Assembly: GCA_900470775.1 (NCBI GenBank)
Contig: UCBZ01000059.1
Coordinates: 1 to 64,000, forward strand
Origin: Hyphomicrobiales bacterium
GTDB lineage: Bacteria > Pseudomonadota > Alphaproteobacteria > Rhizobiales > Beijerinckiaceae
Direction: 5' to 3'
DNA length: 64,000 bases
Numbering within the stretch: the first letter of the stretch is position 1; the number at the start of each line of letters is the position of its first letter. The notes below the pieces were generated by a model. That model saw nothing but the letters and a program-made list of their open reading frames with translations, had not been told where the DNA came from and searched no databases. A program made the translations under genes and the position numbers. Positions 43,508-52,668 of this stretch are shown one piece after another.

Positions 43508-44292
43508 TGAACATAGACCAGCGTGCGCGACTCGCGCATCTCGGCCTGGTGCAGGAGTTGCTCCCTTTGAAAGTTCCAAGGCTTAAGTCTCCGCCGGAGA
43601 GTTCCGCGCAGAGCCTCGTGCTCGAGCGTTTCGCGCCCGAGGAAACCTTCAAGACGAAAGTCTACGCCGCTCTGAAGCAGGCGATCATCAACATGGACAT
43701 CTACGGCTCACCCGAGCCGACCTGGATCGACGAGCGCCAGCTTTCCGAGAAGCTCGGCGTCAGCCGGACACCGGTGCGCGAAGCGGTCGCCATGCTGGAG
43801 CAGGAGGGCTTCGTGAAGTCGCTGCCGCGCCGCGGCATCATGGTGCTGAAGAAGACCAAGAGCGAAGTCGTCGAGATGATCCAGGCCTGGGCGGCGCTGG
43901 AGAGCATGGCGGCGCGGCTGGTGGTCCAGCATGCGACGGATGCCGAGATCGGCACGCTGCGCATCCTGTTCAAGGGCTTCAACGATGCCCACAAGCCCTC
44001 CGACCACGTCACCGAATATTCCGACACCAATGTCGTCTTCCATCAGACACTGATCGGGCTGAGCCGCTCGAAATTGCTAGTCGATATGACCGACAACCTG
44101 CTGCTGCATGTGCGCGGCATCCGCCAGATGACCATCGGCCGCGACGACCGCGCCAGCCGTTCGATCGTCGATCACCTGAAGATCATCGAGGCGCTGGAGC
44201 GCCGCGACATGGTGCAAGCCGAGCAGTTGTCGCGCGACCATGCGCTCGGCCTTGCGGCCTATGTTGACGAACACGCCGACATCTTCGATTGA
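43507..44292 (+). CDS. GntR-family (FCD) transcriptional regulator, oxalate island paralogue 2
   Basis: A 261-residue regulator with a 50-residue N-terminal extension before the winged helix (LSEKLGVSRTPVREAVAMLEQEGF). The FCD domain has AALESMAARLVVQH, TNVVFHQTLIGLSR and SRSIVDHLKIIEAL. It is a paralogue of the regulator at 38343. It lies convergent to the gcl operon and downstream of sucD. Together the two may give differential control of oxalate oxidation and glyoxylate assimilation (inference). Its 3' end is partly duplicated. Confidence 0.88.
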   Translation: MNIDQRARLAHLGLVQELLPLKVPRLKSPPESSAQSLVLERFAPEETFKTKVYAALKQAIINMDIYGSPEPTWIDERQLSEKLGVSRTPVREAVAMLEQEGFVKSLPRRGIMVLKKTKSEVVEMIQAWAALESMAARLVVQHATDAEIGTLRILFKGFNDAHKPSDHVTEYSDTNVVFHQTLIGLSRSKLLVDMTDNLLLHVRGIRQMTIGRDDRASRSIVDHLKIIEALERRDMVQAEQLSRDHALGLAAYVDEHADIFD

Positions 44293-44321
44293 GCGTGGAG
44301 CACGCCGACATCTTCGATTGA
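44272..44321 (+). repeat. Tandem duplication of the GntR gene's 3' end
   Basis: A 21-bp sequence starting CACGCCGACATCTTCG occurs perfectly at 44272-44292 and 44301-44321, a 29-bp period. It encodes the last six residues plus the TGA, so a second in-frame-like tail lies outside the gene. It looks like a recent slippage duplication. Confidence 0.85.
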
Positions 44322-44354
44322 AGGCCAGCCTTCCGCGATCCGCGAAAGCCGAGG

Positions 44355-45179
44355 CTACTGCACGAAGCCGTTGGTCAGCGTGCCGATGCCGTCGATCGTC
44401 ACCTCGACCGTGTTCACTGGGTCCTTCATGGTGCCGACGCCCAGCGAGGTGCCGCAGCAGATCAGGTCTCCGGGCAGCAGCGTCATGTCGTGCGAGAGCC
44501 GGCTGACCAGCTCATGCGGCTGGAATATCATGTCCGCGACGGGATAATTCTGGCGCTCCTGGCCGTTGAGCACGGTGCGGATCGTCAGGCCGGCGGGATC
44601 GAGGCCGCTCGCCACCACCGGGCCGAACGGCCCGAAGCCGTCGAAGCTCTTGGCACGGACCCATTGCGCGAAGGTCGGATCGGCCGCGATCAGGTCGGCC
44701 GCCGTGATGTCGTTGACGCAGGTATAGCCGAAGATGAAATCGCCGGCCGCCTCCGGCGTGACGCCGCTGCAATTCCGGCCGATGACGATGCCGAGCTCGC
44801 CCTCATAGACGACACGACCGGCATAGGATGGCGGCCGGGGAATGGTGGCGCCCGGCGCCGCCAGGCAGGACGGCGCCTTCATCAGATAGAGCGGGTCGAC
44901 CGGGGCCGGCATCGACATCTTGGCGGCAAGCGCGTGGAAGTTGTTCCACAGCGCGATGATCTTGGAGGGCGCCGTCGGGGCCAGAAGTGTTACCTCGCCG
45001 AGCGGCACGGTCTCGCCGGTCGGTTCTGCGCCGGCAAACATATCGCCGGCGTGGACCGCGACCGTCTCGCCCGCGACCGTGCCGAAACCCTCGACCCCGT
45101 CGCGCGAGAAGCGGATCCAGAAGGTCGCCGCATCCTGGCGATCCTGCTGGACCCTCTGCTGGATCGCTGAGCTGGCCAT
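44355..45179 (-). CDS. Fumarylacetoacetate hydrolase family protein
   Basis: A 274-residue FAH-fold protein. The metal site is shown by VYEGELGIVIG (two Glu) and GYTCVNDITAADL (Asp), with the family segment AKSFDGFGPFGPVV. Members cleave C-C bonds of, or decarboxylate, beta-keto acids (fumarylpyruvate, oxaloacetate, oxalocrotonate). As the last gene of the glyoxylate operon it could act on oxaloacetate or hydroxy-keto acids formed from glyoxylate condensation (inference). AGGGGGAAGACG precedes the start. Confidence 0.85.
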   Translation of the reverse strand: MASSAIQQRVQQDRQDAATFWIRFSRDGVEGFGTVAGETVAVHAGDMFAGAEPTGETVPLGEVTLLAPTAPSKIIALWNNFHALAAKMSMPAPVDPLYLMKAPSCLAAPGATIPRPPSYAGRVVYEGELGIVIGRNCSGVTPEAAGDFIFGYTCVNDITAADLIAADPTFAQWVRAKSFDGFGPFGPVVASGLDPAGLTIRTVLNGQERQNYPVADMIFQPHELVSRLSHDMTLLPGDLICCGTSLGVGTMKDPVNTVEVTIDGIGTLTNGFVQ

Positions 45180-45234
45180 CGTCTTCCCCCTTGTCGACTT
45201 CTGATGGAAACGGGGGCGACGACGGTCGAGAACG

Positions 45235-46647
45235 TCAGACCGCCACCACCCTGAGATTGTTGGTGCTGCCGGCCTGGCCGAACGGGACGCCGGCCACGAC
45301 GACGATCTTCTCGCCGCGCTTGACGTAATCCGCCGCGAGCGCCTGGGCCGCCGCCTGCTCGACCATCTGCGAGTATTCGCCGACCTCGTCGCACTGGATG
45401 CTGTAGGTCCCCCACAACAGGGCGAGCCGGCGCGCGGTCGAGATTTCCGGCGTCAGGCCGAGAATCGGCACCGGCGAACGCTGGCGCGCGATGCGATAGG
45501 CCGTCGTGCCCTTCTGGGTGAAGGCGACGATGGCGGATGCGCCGATCACGTCGGCGACCTCCGAGGCGGCGGCCGCGACCGCATGCTGCGGCATCGGTTC
45601 GATCGTCGGCTTCAGAGCCTCGATGATCGGCCGGTAGGAGCGGTGCTGCTCGGTGCGGCGGATGATCCGGTCCATGGTCTCGACCGCGATGACCGGGAAC
45701 TGGCCCGAGGCGCTCTCGGCCGAGAGCATGACCGCGTCGGCCCCGTCATAGATGCCGGTGGCGACGTCGGAGGCTTCAGCGCGGGTCGGGGTCGGCGTCA
45801 GGATCATCGATTCCAGCATCTGCGTCGCGATGATCACCGGCTTGCCCGCGAGGCGGCAGAGCCGGACCAGATCCTTCTGCGCGCCGGGGACGTCCTCGGT
45901 CGGAATCTCGACGCCGAGATCGCCGCGGGCCACCATGACCGCATCAGACAGCGCGATGATGTCGTCGATCGCCGTCAGCGCCGAGGGCTTCTCGATCTTG
46001 GACATGACGCCGGCGCGGCCGCCGACCAAAGCGTGCGCCTCGATCAAATCCGAGGCGCGCTGGACGAAGGAAAACGCCACCCAGTCGACGCCAAGGTCCA
46101 GCCCGAAGGCCAGGTCCTCGCGATCCTTTGCGGTGATCGGCGACAGGTCCAGCACGGTGTCGGGCAGATTGACGCCCTTGCGGTCGCTGACCACGCCGCC
46201 GGTGACGACGCGCGCCTCGATCATGTCGTTGGTGCAGCCGGTTACCTGCAGGCGGACCTTGCCGTCATCGACGAGCAGGTTATGGCCGGGCATGACCGCG
46301 GCGAAGATCTCCGGGTGCGGCAGCGGCAGATGCTGGGCATCGCTGGCCGCCTTGTCGAGCACGAGCCTGATCGTCGAGCCCGTGGGAAGCGCGATCTTGC
46401 CGTCCTTGACCGCGCCGAGGCGGATCTTCGGCCCCTGCAGATCCTGCAGGATGGCGATCGGATAATTGGCTTCCTTTTCGAGCGCGCGGATGATGTCGTG
46501 CCGCGCCCGGTGGTCGTCCTTGCTGCCATGGCTGAAGTTCAGCCGGAAGACATCGACCCCGGCCTCGAACAGGCGCTTGATGGTGTCGGCATCGGAACTC
46601 GCGGGCCCCAGAGTGGCCACGATCTTCGCACGTCGTTGTCTTTTCAC
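45235..46647 (-). CDS. pyk: Pyruvate kinase
   Basis: A 470-residue pyruvate kinase. It has RRAKIVATLGPASSD at the start, FRLNFSHGS, the active-site MVARGDLGVEIP and KPVIIATQMLESMI, and the C-terminal allosteric domain (VAFTQKGTTAYRIA). It begins at GTG 46647 with GAGGACACC upstream. It converts PEP to pyruvate. Placement in the gcl-hyi-glxR operon fits the last step of glyoxylate to glycerate to PEP to pyruvate. The glycerate kinase and enolase are not in the window. Confidence 0.93.
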   Translation of the reverse strand: MKRQRRAKIVATLGPASSDADTIKRLFEAGVDVFRLNFSHGSKDDHRARHDIIRALEKEANYPIAILQDLQGPKIRLGAVKDGKIALPTGSTIRLVLDKAASDAQHLPLPHPEIFAAVMPGHNLLVDDGKVRLQVTGCTNDMIEARVVTGGVVSDRKGVNLPDTVLDLSPITAKDREDLAFGLDLGVDWVAFSFVQRASDLIEAHALVGGRAGVMSKIEKPSALTAIDDIIALSDAVMVARGDLGVEIPTEDVPGAQKDLVRLCRLAGKPVIIATQMLESMILTPTPTRAEASDVATGIYDGADAVMLSAESASGQFPVIAVETMDRIIRRTEQHRSYRPIIEALKPTIEPMPQHAVAAAASEVADVIGASAIVAFTQKGTTAYRIARQRSPVPILGLTPEISTARRLALLWGTYSIQCDEVGEYSQMVEQAAAQALAADYVKRGEKIVVVAGVPFGQAGSTNNLRVVAV

Positions 46648-46713
46648 GGTGTCCTCACAATGCCCCGGGCCGGCGGCAGGTGCCCTGCCCTGACCGGCTT
46701 CGATTCGCGCGCA

Positions 46714-47808
46714 TCATGAGACGGCCAGTTGACGCTCGTCCACTGCGGGACGGCCCGCCGGATGGGTTTCTTCCGAGACGGTTTCTTCAGTGTGAGCGTC
46801 TTTTTCTTCCGGGGAAGAGTTCTGCGGAAAGGTCGGGTAGACGCCCTTCGCACGGCCCATCTGCTGGACCAGCCCGAGCACCGCATCGATATAGGGCGTC
46901 TGGAGCTTGACCAGCCGGCCCATCTCCTGGACCGAGGTCAAAAGCGCGTCGATTTCGAGCGGCCTGCCCTTGTCCAGATCCTGCAGCATCGAGGTGCGAT
47001 GGGCGCCGACGCCCGCCGCCCCGTCGATGCGGCGCTCGACATCGACGCGGAAGCGCGCGCCCAGCGTCTCGCCGATCCCTTGCGCCTCCAGCATCATGTT
47101 GCGGGCCAGCGCGCGGGTGCCCGGCTCGGTCGCGATCACGTCGAGCGTAGAATGGGTCAGGGCCGAGATCGGGTTGAAGCAGAGATTGCCCCAGAGCTTC
47201 AGCCAGATGTCGTCGCGAATGTCGGAGAACAGGCGCGGCTTCAGCCCGCCGGCCGTCAGCGCATCGGCAAAGCGGGTCAGCCGCTCGCTCTCCTTGCGGT
47301 TCGGCTCGCCGAGGCCGAACTGGTCGCCATAGACATGCTTGACGACGCCGGGCTCAAGGATCTCTGTCGCCGGGTAGACGGTGCAGCCGATGATCCGCTC
47401 GGGACCGATGGCGCGCCACTGGCGGTCGCCGGGGTCGACGCTGCGCAGCCTGAGATCGGCATATTCGCCGTCGAGGCCGTGGAAATACCACCAGGGCACG
47501 CCGTTCTGGGCGGTGACGACGGCGGTCTCCGGCCCGAGCAGCGGCTTGATGTCCTCGGCCGCCTCCCAGGCCTGATGGGCCTTGAGCGCGATGATGACGA
47601 CATCCTGGCGGCCGAGATCGCGCGGATCGCGGCTCGCCGGCATCGCTTCCGTCACCGTCTCGTTCTTGAGGATCAGCGTCAGCCCCTTGGCCTTGATCGC
47701 CTCCAGATGGGCGCCGCGCGCCACGAGCGAGACGTCGTGGCCACCGCGCTTCAGCATCACGCCCATATATCCGCCGATCGCGCCGGCGCCGTAGATGCAG
47801 ATCTTCAT
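46714..47808 (-). CDS. PanE-family ketopantoate reductase-like protein, candidate oxalyl-CoA reductase
   Basis: A 364-residue protein with the NADP site CIYGAGAIGGYMGVML and PanE-like lysines (ALKAHQ, Lys76; WLKLWGNLCFNPIS, Lys204). It carries an insertion after VTAQNGVPWWYFHG and a roughly 40-residue acidic tail not found in E. coli PanE (303 residues). In Methylobacterium extorquens the PanE homologue PanE2 reduces oxalyl-CoA to glyoxylate. The position here, between glxR and pyk in an oxalate island, strongly suggests the same activity. AAGGAGGAAGCTCC precedes the ATG. A true ketopantoate reductase is the alternative. Confidence 0.8.
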   Translation of the reverse strand: MKICIYGAGAIGGYMGVMLKRGGHDVSLVARGAHLEAIKAKGLTLILKNETVTEAMPASRDPRDLGRQDVVIIALKAHQAWEAAEDIKPLLGPETAVVTAQNGVPWWYFHGLDGEYADLRLRSVDPGDRQWRAIGPERIIGCTVYPATEILEPGVVKHVYGDQFGLGEPNRKESERLTRFADALTAGGLKPRLFSDIRDDIWLKLWGNLCFNPISALTHSTLDVIATEPGTRALARNMMLEAQGIGETLGARFRVDVERRIDGAAGVGAHRTSMLQDLDKGRPLEIDALLTSVQEMGRLVKLQTPYIDAVLGLVQQMGRAKGVYPTFPQNSSPEEKDAHTEETVSEETHPAGRPAVDERQLAVS

Positions 47809-47833
47809 GGAGCTTCCTCCTTCATTGTTATGG

Positions 47834-48718
47834 TCAGGCGACTTCGTGGTTCGCCATCAGTTCGAGCGCCTTGACCATGGCCGAATGGTCCCAGTCCTTG
47901 CCGCCATGGGCGACGCAGGCGTTGAAGAGTTCCTGCGCCGTGGCGGTGTTGGGCAGCGACAGGCCGAGCGCCTGGGCGCCCTGCAAGGCGATGTTCAGAT
48001 CCTTCTGGTGCAGCCCGATCCTGAAGCCCGGATTGAAGGTGCGCTTGACCATGCGGTCGCCATGGATCTCGAGGATCTTCGACGAGGCGAAGCCGCCCAT
48101 CAGGGCCTGGCGCACCTTGGCCGGATCGGCGCCCGCCTTGGAGGCAAACAGGAGGGCCTCGCCGACCGCCTCGATCGTCAGCGCGACGATGATCTGGTTG
48201 GCGACCTTGGTGGTCTGCCCGTCGCCATTGCCGCCAACCAGCGTGATGTTCTTGCCCATCAATTCGAGCAGCGGCGTCACATCGGCAAACGCAGCCTCCG
48301 GGCCGCCGACCATGATGGTCAGGCTGGCCGCCTTGGCGCCGACCTCGCCGCCGGAGACCGGCGCATCGAGATAAAAGCCGCCGGCCGCCTCGATCCGCCT
48401 GGCGAAATCCTTGGTCGCCATCGGCGAGATCGAGCTCATATCGACGACGATCTTGCCCGCCGGCAGGCCGGCCGCGACGCCATCGGCAGAGAACAGCACG
48501 TCCTCGACCTGCGGCGTGTCGGGCAGCATCAGGATGATGACGTCGCTGGCCGCCGCGACCGCCTTCGGCGTCGCATGGACGGTGACGCCCTTGGCCGTCA
48601 GCTCCGGCGCCACCGGCTTGTGATGGCTCGACGCATGCAGGCTATGGCCGCCGGCGATCAGATGCTCCGCCATCGGGCGGCCCATGATGCCCAGTCCAAT
48701 GAAACCGATATTCGTCAT
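47834..48718 (-). CDS. glxR: Tartronate semialdehyde reductase (2-hydroxy-3-oxopropionate reductase)
   Basis: A 294-residue beta-hydroxyacid dehydrogenase. It has the Rossmann motif IGFIGLGIMGRPMAEHL, substrate loop DAPVSGGEVGAKAASL and catalytic Lys in GQTTKVANQII. It reduces tartronate semialdehyde, the Gcl product, to D-glycerate. The order gcl-hyi-glxR is the classical glyoxylate operon. It is 25 bases from the PanE-like gene. Confidence 0.93.
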   Translation of the reverse strand: MTNIGFIGLGIMGRPMAEHLIAGGHSLHASSHHKPVAPELTAKGVTVHATPKAVAAASDVIILMLPDTPQVEDVLFSADGVAAGLPAGKIVVDMSSISPMATKDFARRIEAAGGFYLDAPVSGGEVGAKAASLTIMVGGPEAAFADVTPLLELMGKNITLVGGNGDGQTTKVANQIIVALTIEAVGEALLFASKAGADPAKVRQALMGGFASSKILEIHGDRMVKRTFNPGFRIGLHQKDLNIALQGAQALGLSLPNTATAQELFNACVAHGGKDWDHSAMVKALELMANHEVA

Positions 48719-48763
48719 CGCCAGCCATTCTCCGCAGTCATCATTCGCCTGCCCTGTTCGCCG

Positions 48764-49549
48764 TCAGGCCGCCAGCGTCCGGCCCGGCAGCCAGGACAGG
48801 CCGTCGCGGGTGTCGCGGGCGGGCTTGTATTCGCAGCCGACCCAGCCGGCGTAGCCGATGGCGTCGAGGTGCCGGTACAGGAAGGGGAAGTTGATCTCGC
48901 CCGTGCCCGGCTCGTTGCGGCCGGGATTGTCGGCGAGCTGGATATGGGCGATCCGGTCGAGATTGGCCTCGATCGTGCGGGCCAGATCCCCTTCCATGAT
49001 CTGCATGTGGTAGATGTCGTATTGCAGGAAGAGGTTGGGTGAATCGACATCGTCGAGCAGGCGCAGCGCCTGCGCGGTCGTGTTCAGGAAGAAGCCCGGA
49101 ATGTCGCGCGTGTTGATCGGCTCGACGAGCAGCGCGATGCCCTCCTGTCCCAGTTCATGGGCGGCGAAGCGCAGGTTGTTGACGAGCGTTTCGTGCAGCC
49201 GGGCCGGCTCGATGCCAGACGGCGCCACGCCGACGAGGCAGTTGACCTGCCGGCAGCCGAGCGCCGTGGCGTAGTCGATCGCCTCGAATACGCCGCGCTG
49301 AAACTCGCTGACCCGGTCGGGCAGGATGGCGATGCCGCGCTCGCCCGCGGCCCAATCGCCGGCCGGGAGGTTGTGCAGCACCTGCGTCAGGTTCCAGCGC
49401 TTCAGCCGGGCGGCGAGCGTGTGCTTGTCGAACGGATAGGGGAACAGATATTCGACGCCGGTGAAGCCGGCCTCGGCGGCGGCCTGGAACCGGTCGAGGA
49501 ATTCCAGTTCGTTGAACAGCATCGTCAGGTTTGCGGCAAAGCGTGGCAT
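48764..49549 (-). CDS. hyi: Hydroxypyruvate isomerase
   Basis: A 261-residue TIM-barrel protein (E. coli Hyi has 258). It has PRFAANLTMLFNELEFLDRF at the start, LLVEPINTRDIPGFFLNT with the metal Glu, FLQYDIYHMQIMEGDL, and HIQLADNPGRNEPGTGEI near the C-terminus. It interconverts hydroxypyruvate and tartronate semialdehyde. The start at 49549 matches the family's N-terminus. Confidence 0.93.
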   Translation of the reverse strand: MPRFAANLTMLFNELEFLDRFQAAAEAGFTGVEYLFPYPFDKHTLAARLKRWNLTQVLHNLPAGDWAAGERGIAILPDRVSEFQRGVFEAIDYATALGCRQVNCLVGVAPSGIEPARLHETLVNNLRFAAHELGQEGIALLVEPINTRDIPGFFLNTTAQALRLLDDVDSPNLFLQYDIYHMQIMEGDLARTIEANLDRIAHIQLADNPGRNEPGTGEINFPFLYRHLDAIGYAGWVGCEYKPARDTRDGLSWLPGRTLAA

Positions 49550-49642
49550 GGTCTTGTCCGTCGTTTGCAAAAGCCGGATGGGCGAAAGCTGGATGGGCAA
49601 TGGGCGTCGGCAGGCCCGGCGGCGAACGCCGGGCTCAGCATG

Positions 49643-51424
49643 TCATTCCGCCGGCTGGAGTTCGGTTTGCGGAGAAGTCGGCAAGGGCAGGTCGAGCACC
49701 TCCTCGAACTCCACGACATTGTCGATCTCGGTGCCCATCGCGATGTTGGTGACGCGCTCCAGGATGAACTCCATCACCACCGGCACCTGATGCTCCTTGA
49801 GCCAGGCCTTGGCCTGGGCGAAGGCCGCCTTGAACTCGTTGGGGCTGCGCACCCGGATCGCCTTGCAGCCGAGGCCCTCGGCAACAGCGACATGGTCGAC
49901 GCCGTAGCCGGCGAGATCGGGTGAATTGATGTTGTCGAAGGCGAGCCCGACCTGGAAATCCATGTCGAAGCCGCGCTGGGCCTGGCGGATCAGGCCGAGA
50001 TAGGAGTTGTTCACGACGATGTGGATGTAGGGCAGCTTGAACTGCGCCCCGACTGCGAGCTCTTCGATCAGGAACTGGAAGTCGTAATCGCCCGAGAGCG
50101 CCACGATCTCGCGCTCGGGATCGGCGGCGCGCACGCCGAGCGCCGCCGGCAGCGTCCAGCCGAGCGGCCCGGCCTGACCGCAATTGATCCAGTGGCGCGG
50201 ATTATGGACGTGCAGGAACTGCGCGCCGGCGATCTGCGACAGGCCGATCGTCGAGATGTAGCAGACGTCGCGGCCGAAGGCCTCGTTCATCTCCTCATAG
50301 ACGCGCTGCGGCTTCAGCGGGACATTGTCGAAATGGCTCTTGCGCAGCATGGTCTCGCGCCGGCCGAGGCAGGCTTGCGCCCAGTCGTTGCGGTTCTTGA
50401 GCTGGCCCTTGCCCTCCTGCTCGCGCGCCACGGCGACGAACATTTCGAGAGCCGCCTTGGCATCCGAGACGATGCCGAAATCCGGGTTGAAGACGCGGCC
50501 GATCTGGGTCGGCTCGATGTCGACATGGATGAATTTGCGGTCTTTCGTGTAGGTTTCGATCGAGCCGGTATGCCGGTTGGCCCAGCGATTGCCGATGCCG
50601 AGGACGAAATCCGAGGCCAGCATCGTCGCATTGCCATAGCGGTGGCTGGTCTGCAGGCCGACCATGCCGGCCATCAGCGGGTGATCGTCGGGGATCGCGC
50701 CCCAGCCCATCAGGGTCGGCACGACCGGCACGCCGGTCAATTCGGCGAACTCGACCAAGAGGTCGCAGGCATCGGCATTGATGATGCCGCCGCCGGCGAC
50801 GATCAGCGGGCGCTCGGCCGCTTGCAGCATCGCCATCGCCTTCTCGATCTGGCGGCGCGAGGCGGCCGGCTTGTAGACCGGCAAGGGCTCGTAGGTCTCG
50901 TCGTCGAATTCGATCTCGGCCATCTGGACGTCGATCGGCAGATCGATCAGCACCGGGCCGGGACGACCCGAGCGCATGATGTGGAAGGCCTGCTGGAAGA
51001 CGCGCGGCACCAGTCCGGGCTCGCGCACCGTCACCGCCCATTTCGTCACCGGCTTGGCGATCGATTCGATGTCGATGGCCTGGAAATCCTCCTTGTAGAG
51101 ACGCGCCCGGGGAGCCTGACCGGTGATGCAGAGGATCGGAATGGAATCGGCGATGGCCGAATAGAGCCCGGTGATCATGTCGGTGCCGGCCGGACCCGAG
51201 GTGCCGATGCAGACGCCGATATTGCCGGCCTTGGCGCGGGTGTAGCCCTCGGCCATGTGGGAGGCGCCCTCGACATGGCGCGCCAGGATGTGATGGATCG
51301 ACTGGCGGCTCTTCAGGGCAGCGTAGAGCGGATTGATCGCCGCGCCCGGCACACCGAAGGCCTGCGTCACGCCTTCGCGCTCCAGAACCCTGACTGCGGC
51401 CTCGATGGCTCTCATTTTCGGCAT
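49643..51424 (-). CDS. gcl: Glyoxylate carboligase
   Basis: A 593-residue ThDP- and FAD-dependent enzyme, identical in length to E. coli Gcl. The defining feature is Val51 in ILARHVEGASHMAEGY, which replaces the usual ThDP-activating Glu. The Mg-ThDP site is ALSGDYDFQFLIEELAV...NNSYLG. It joins two glyoxylates to tartronate semialdehyde and CO2. It is the first gene of the - strand operon; an operator copy lies 32 bases upstream of the start. Confidence 0.96.
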   Translation of the reverse strand: MPKMRAIEAAVRVLEREGVTQAFGVPGAAINPLYAALKSRQSIHHILARHVEGASHMAEGYTRAKAGNIGVCIGTSGPAGTDMITGLYSAIADSIPILCITGQAPRARLYKEDFQAIDIESIAKPVTKWAVTVREPGLVPRVFQQAFHIMRSGRPGPVLIDLPIDVQMAEIEFDDETYEPLPVYKPAASRRQIEKAMAMLQAAERPLIVAGGGIINADACDLLVEFAELTGVPVVPTLMGWGAIPDDHPLMAGMVGLQTSHRYGNATMLASDFVLGIGNRWANRHTGSIETYTKDRKFIHVDIEPTQIGRVFNPDFGIVSDAKAALEMFVAVAREQEGKGQLKNRNDWAQACLGRRETMLRKSHFDNVPLKPQRVYEEMNEAFGRDVCYISTIGLSQIAGAQFLHVHNPRHWINCGQAGPLGWTLPAALGVRAADPEREIVALSGDYDFQFLIEELAVGAQFKLPYIHIVVNNSYLGLIRQAQRGFDMDFQVGLAFDNINSPDLAGYGVDHVAVAEGLGCKAIRVRSPNEFKAAFAQAKAWLKEHQVPVVMEFILERVTNIAMGTEIDNVVEFEEVLDLPLPTSPQTELQPAE

Positions 51425-51455
51425 GGCGCATTCTCCCGGCGAGATGCTTGTTGAT

Positions 51456-51472
51456 TGGCATACCAGATACCA
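51456..51472. promoter_or_regulatory. Oxalate-island operator, copy D
   Basis: TGGCAT-ACCAG-ATACCA matches the consensus at all 12 arm positions. It lies 32 bases upstream of the gcl start, a position suited to repression of the gcl operon. Confidence 0.7.
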
Positions 51473-51529
51473 TCGACCTGGGCCGGTCAATTTCTTTCAG
51501 AAACTTATTCTGACGGCGCGCGTCCAATG

Positions 51530-51547
51530 AAATATCATTAAATATCA
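51530..51547. repeat. Direct repeat AAATATCA in the gcl-iclR gap
   Basis: AAATATCA occurs at 51530-51537 and 51540-51547, a 10-bp period, in an AT-rich part of the 245-base divergent region. It may be an IclR contact or a promoter element. Confidence 0.3.
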
Positions 51548-51669
51548 ACAGCTTGAATTTCTTTCACGAATCCCATTCCGCCAATCTGAAAAATTATTCC
51601 AGTTTTTATTCGCCAAGTGCCGGCGGCTGTGTTTTCGTCGGTTTTCGGAACGTGACGAGAGGAGAGCGC

Positions 51670-52500
51670 ATGAGTCTGGTCGAACAGCGGAAAGGGCGCG
51701 GACGGCCGCGCTCGGTGAAGGCGGCGCTCACTGGGGGATCGGTCCAGGCGCTGGACCGGGGGCTGGCGCTGCTCGAGATCCTGGCCGAGGAGGACGGCCT
51801 GACACTGACCGAGCTCGGCCGACGCTCGGGTGTTTCGGCCTCGACCGTGCATCGCGTCCTGCTGACGCTGGAGAGCCGCGGCTATGTCCAGCATGACACC
51901 GATCGCGGCCATTGGCTGGTCGGGGTCGCGGCCTTCAAGATCGGCTCGGCCTTCCTGCGCAACCGCCGCGTCGCCAGCATGGGGCGGGCGACGATGCACG
52001 CGCTGATGGAAGCCAGCGGCGAGACCGTCAATCTCGGGATCGAGGACAATGGCGAGGTGGTGTTCATCTCGCAGGTCGAGAGCCACGACACCTTGCGCGC
52101 CTTCTTCCGGGCCGGCAGCCGCGGCGCCATGCACACCTCCGGCGTCGGCAAGGCCCTGCTGGCGGAATTTCCCGAGCACCGCGTGCGCCAGATCTGCGCC
52201 GCGCGGCGGCTCGAACGCTTCACCGACCAGACCCTGACCGATCTCAGCCGGCTGCTGCGCGAACTCGCGGAAGGGCGCCGGCGCGGCTGGGCGATCGACG
52301 ACGAGGAGCGCACGCTCGGCATGCGCTGCGTCGCCGCGCCGATCTTCAACGAGCATGCCGAGGCGATCGCGGGCGTCTCGATCTCCGGCCCCGCCGTGCG
52401 CGTGACGCAGCGCAAGCTCGACGCCTTCGGCCCGATGGTGCGCCGCGCCGCCGACGAGATTACCCTGTCGATCGGCGGGCAGTTGCCAAGGCGGGATTGA
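51670..52500 (+). CDS. IclR-family transcriptional regulator (AllR/glyoxylate-type candidate)
   Basis: A 276-residue regulator. The winged helix is about 25-85 (LTLTELGRRSGVSASTVHRVLLTLESRGYV) and the IclR effector domain follows (GAMHTSGVGKALLAEF, MRCVAAPIFNEHAEAIAGVSIS). GGAG precedes ATG 51670. It is divergent from gcl. E. coli AllR, which controls gcl, belongs to this family and senses glyoxylate; a similar role here is inference. Confidence 0.88.
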   Translation: MSLVEQRKGRGRPRSVKAALTGGSVQALDRGLALLEILAEEDGLTLTELGRRSGVSASTVHRVLLTLESRGYVQHDTDRGHWLVGVAAFKIGSAFLRNRRVASMGRATMHALMEASGETVNLGIEDNGEVVFISQVESHDTLRAFFRAGSRGAMHTSGVGKALLAEFPEHRVRQICAARRLERFTDQTLTDLSRLLRELAEGRRRGWAIDDEERTLGMRCVAAPIFNEHAEAIAGVSISGPAVRVTQRKLDAFGPMVRRAADEITLSIGGQLPRRD

Positions 52501-52527
52501 GGCGCAGCTCCGCATGAGGCGCCGGGA

Positions 52528-52640
52528 ACCCCTCCCCCTCGTGGGGAGGTGCAGGGGTGGGGGACGAACGACTGGGTCATGCGCTCACCAAGCGGGACGC
52601 CCCCCATCCCCATACCCTTCCCCACCAGGGCGAAGGGAGG
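52528..52640. repeat. Inverted pair of C-rich REP-like elements
   Basis: The first element (52531-52566) contains the stem CCTCCCC / GGGGAGG. A diverged copy in reverse orientation covers 52598-52640. They fill the convergent gap between the iclR and SucD-like genes. The C-run/G-run pattern is that of dispersed extragenic palindromes, probably also acting as a transcription end. Confidence 0.55.
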
Positions 52641-52668
52641 AGCCAAAACGTCCAACGGAGAGCAAAAC

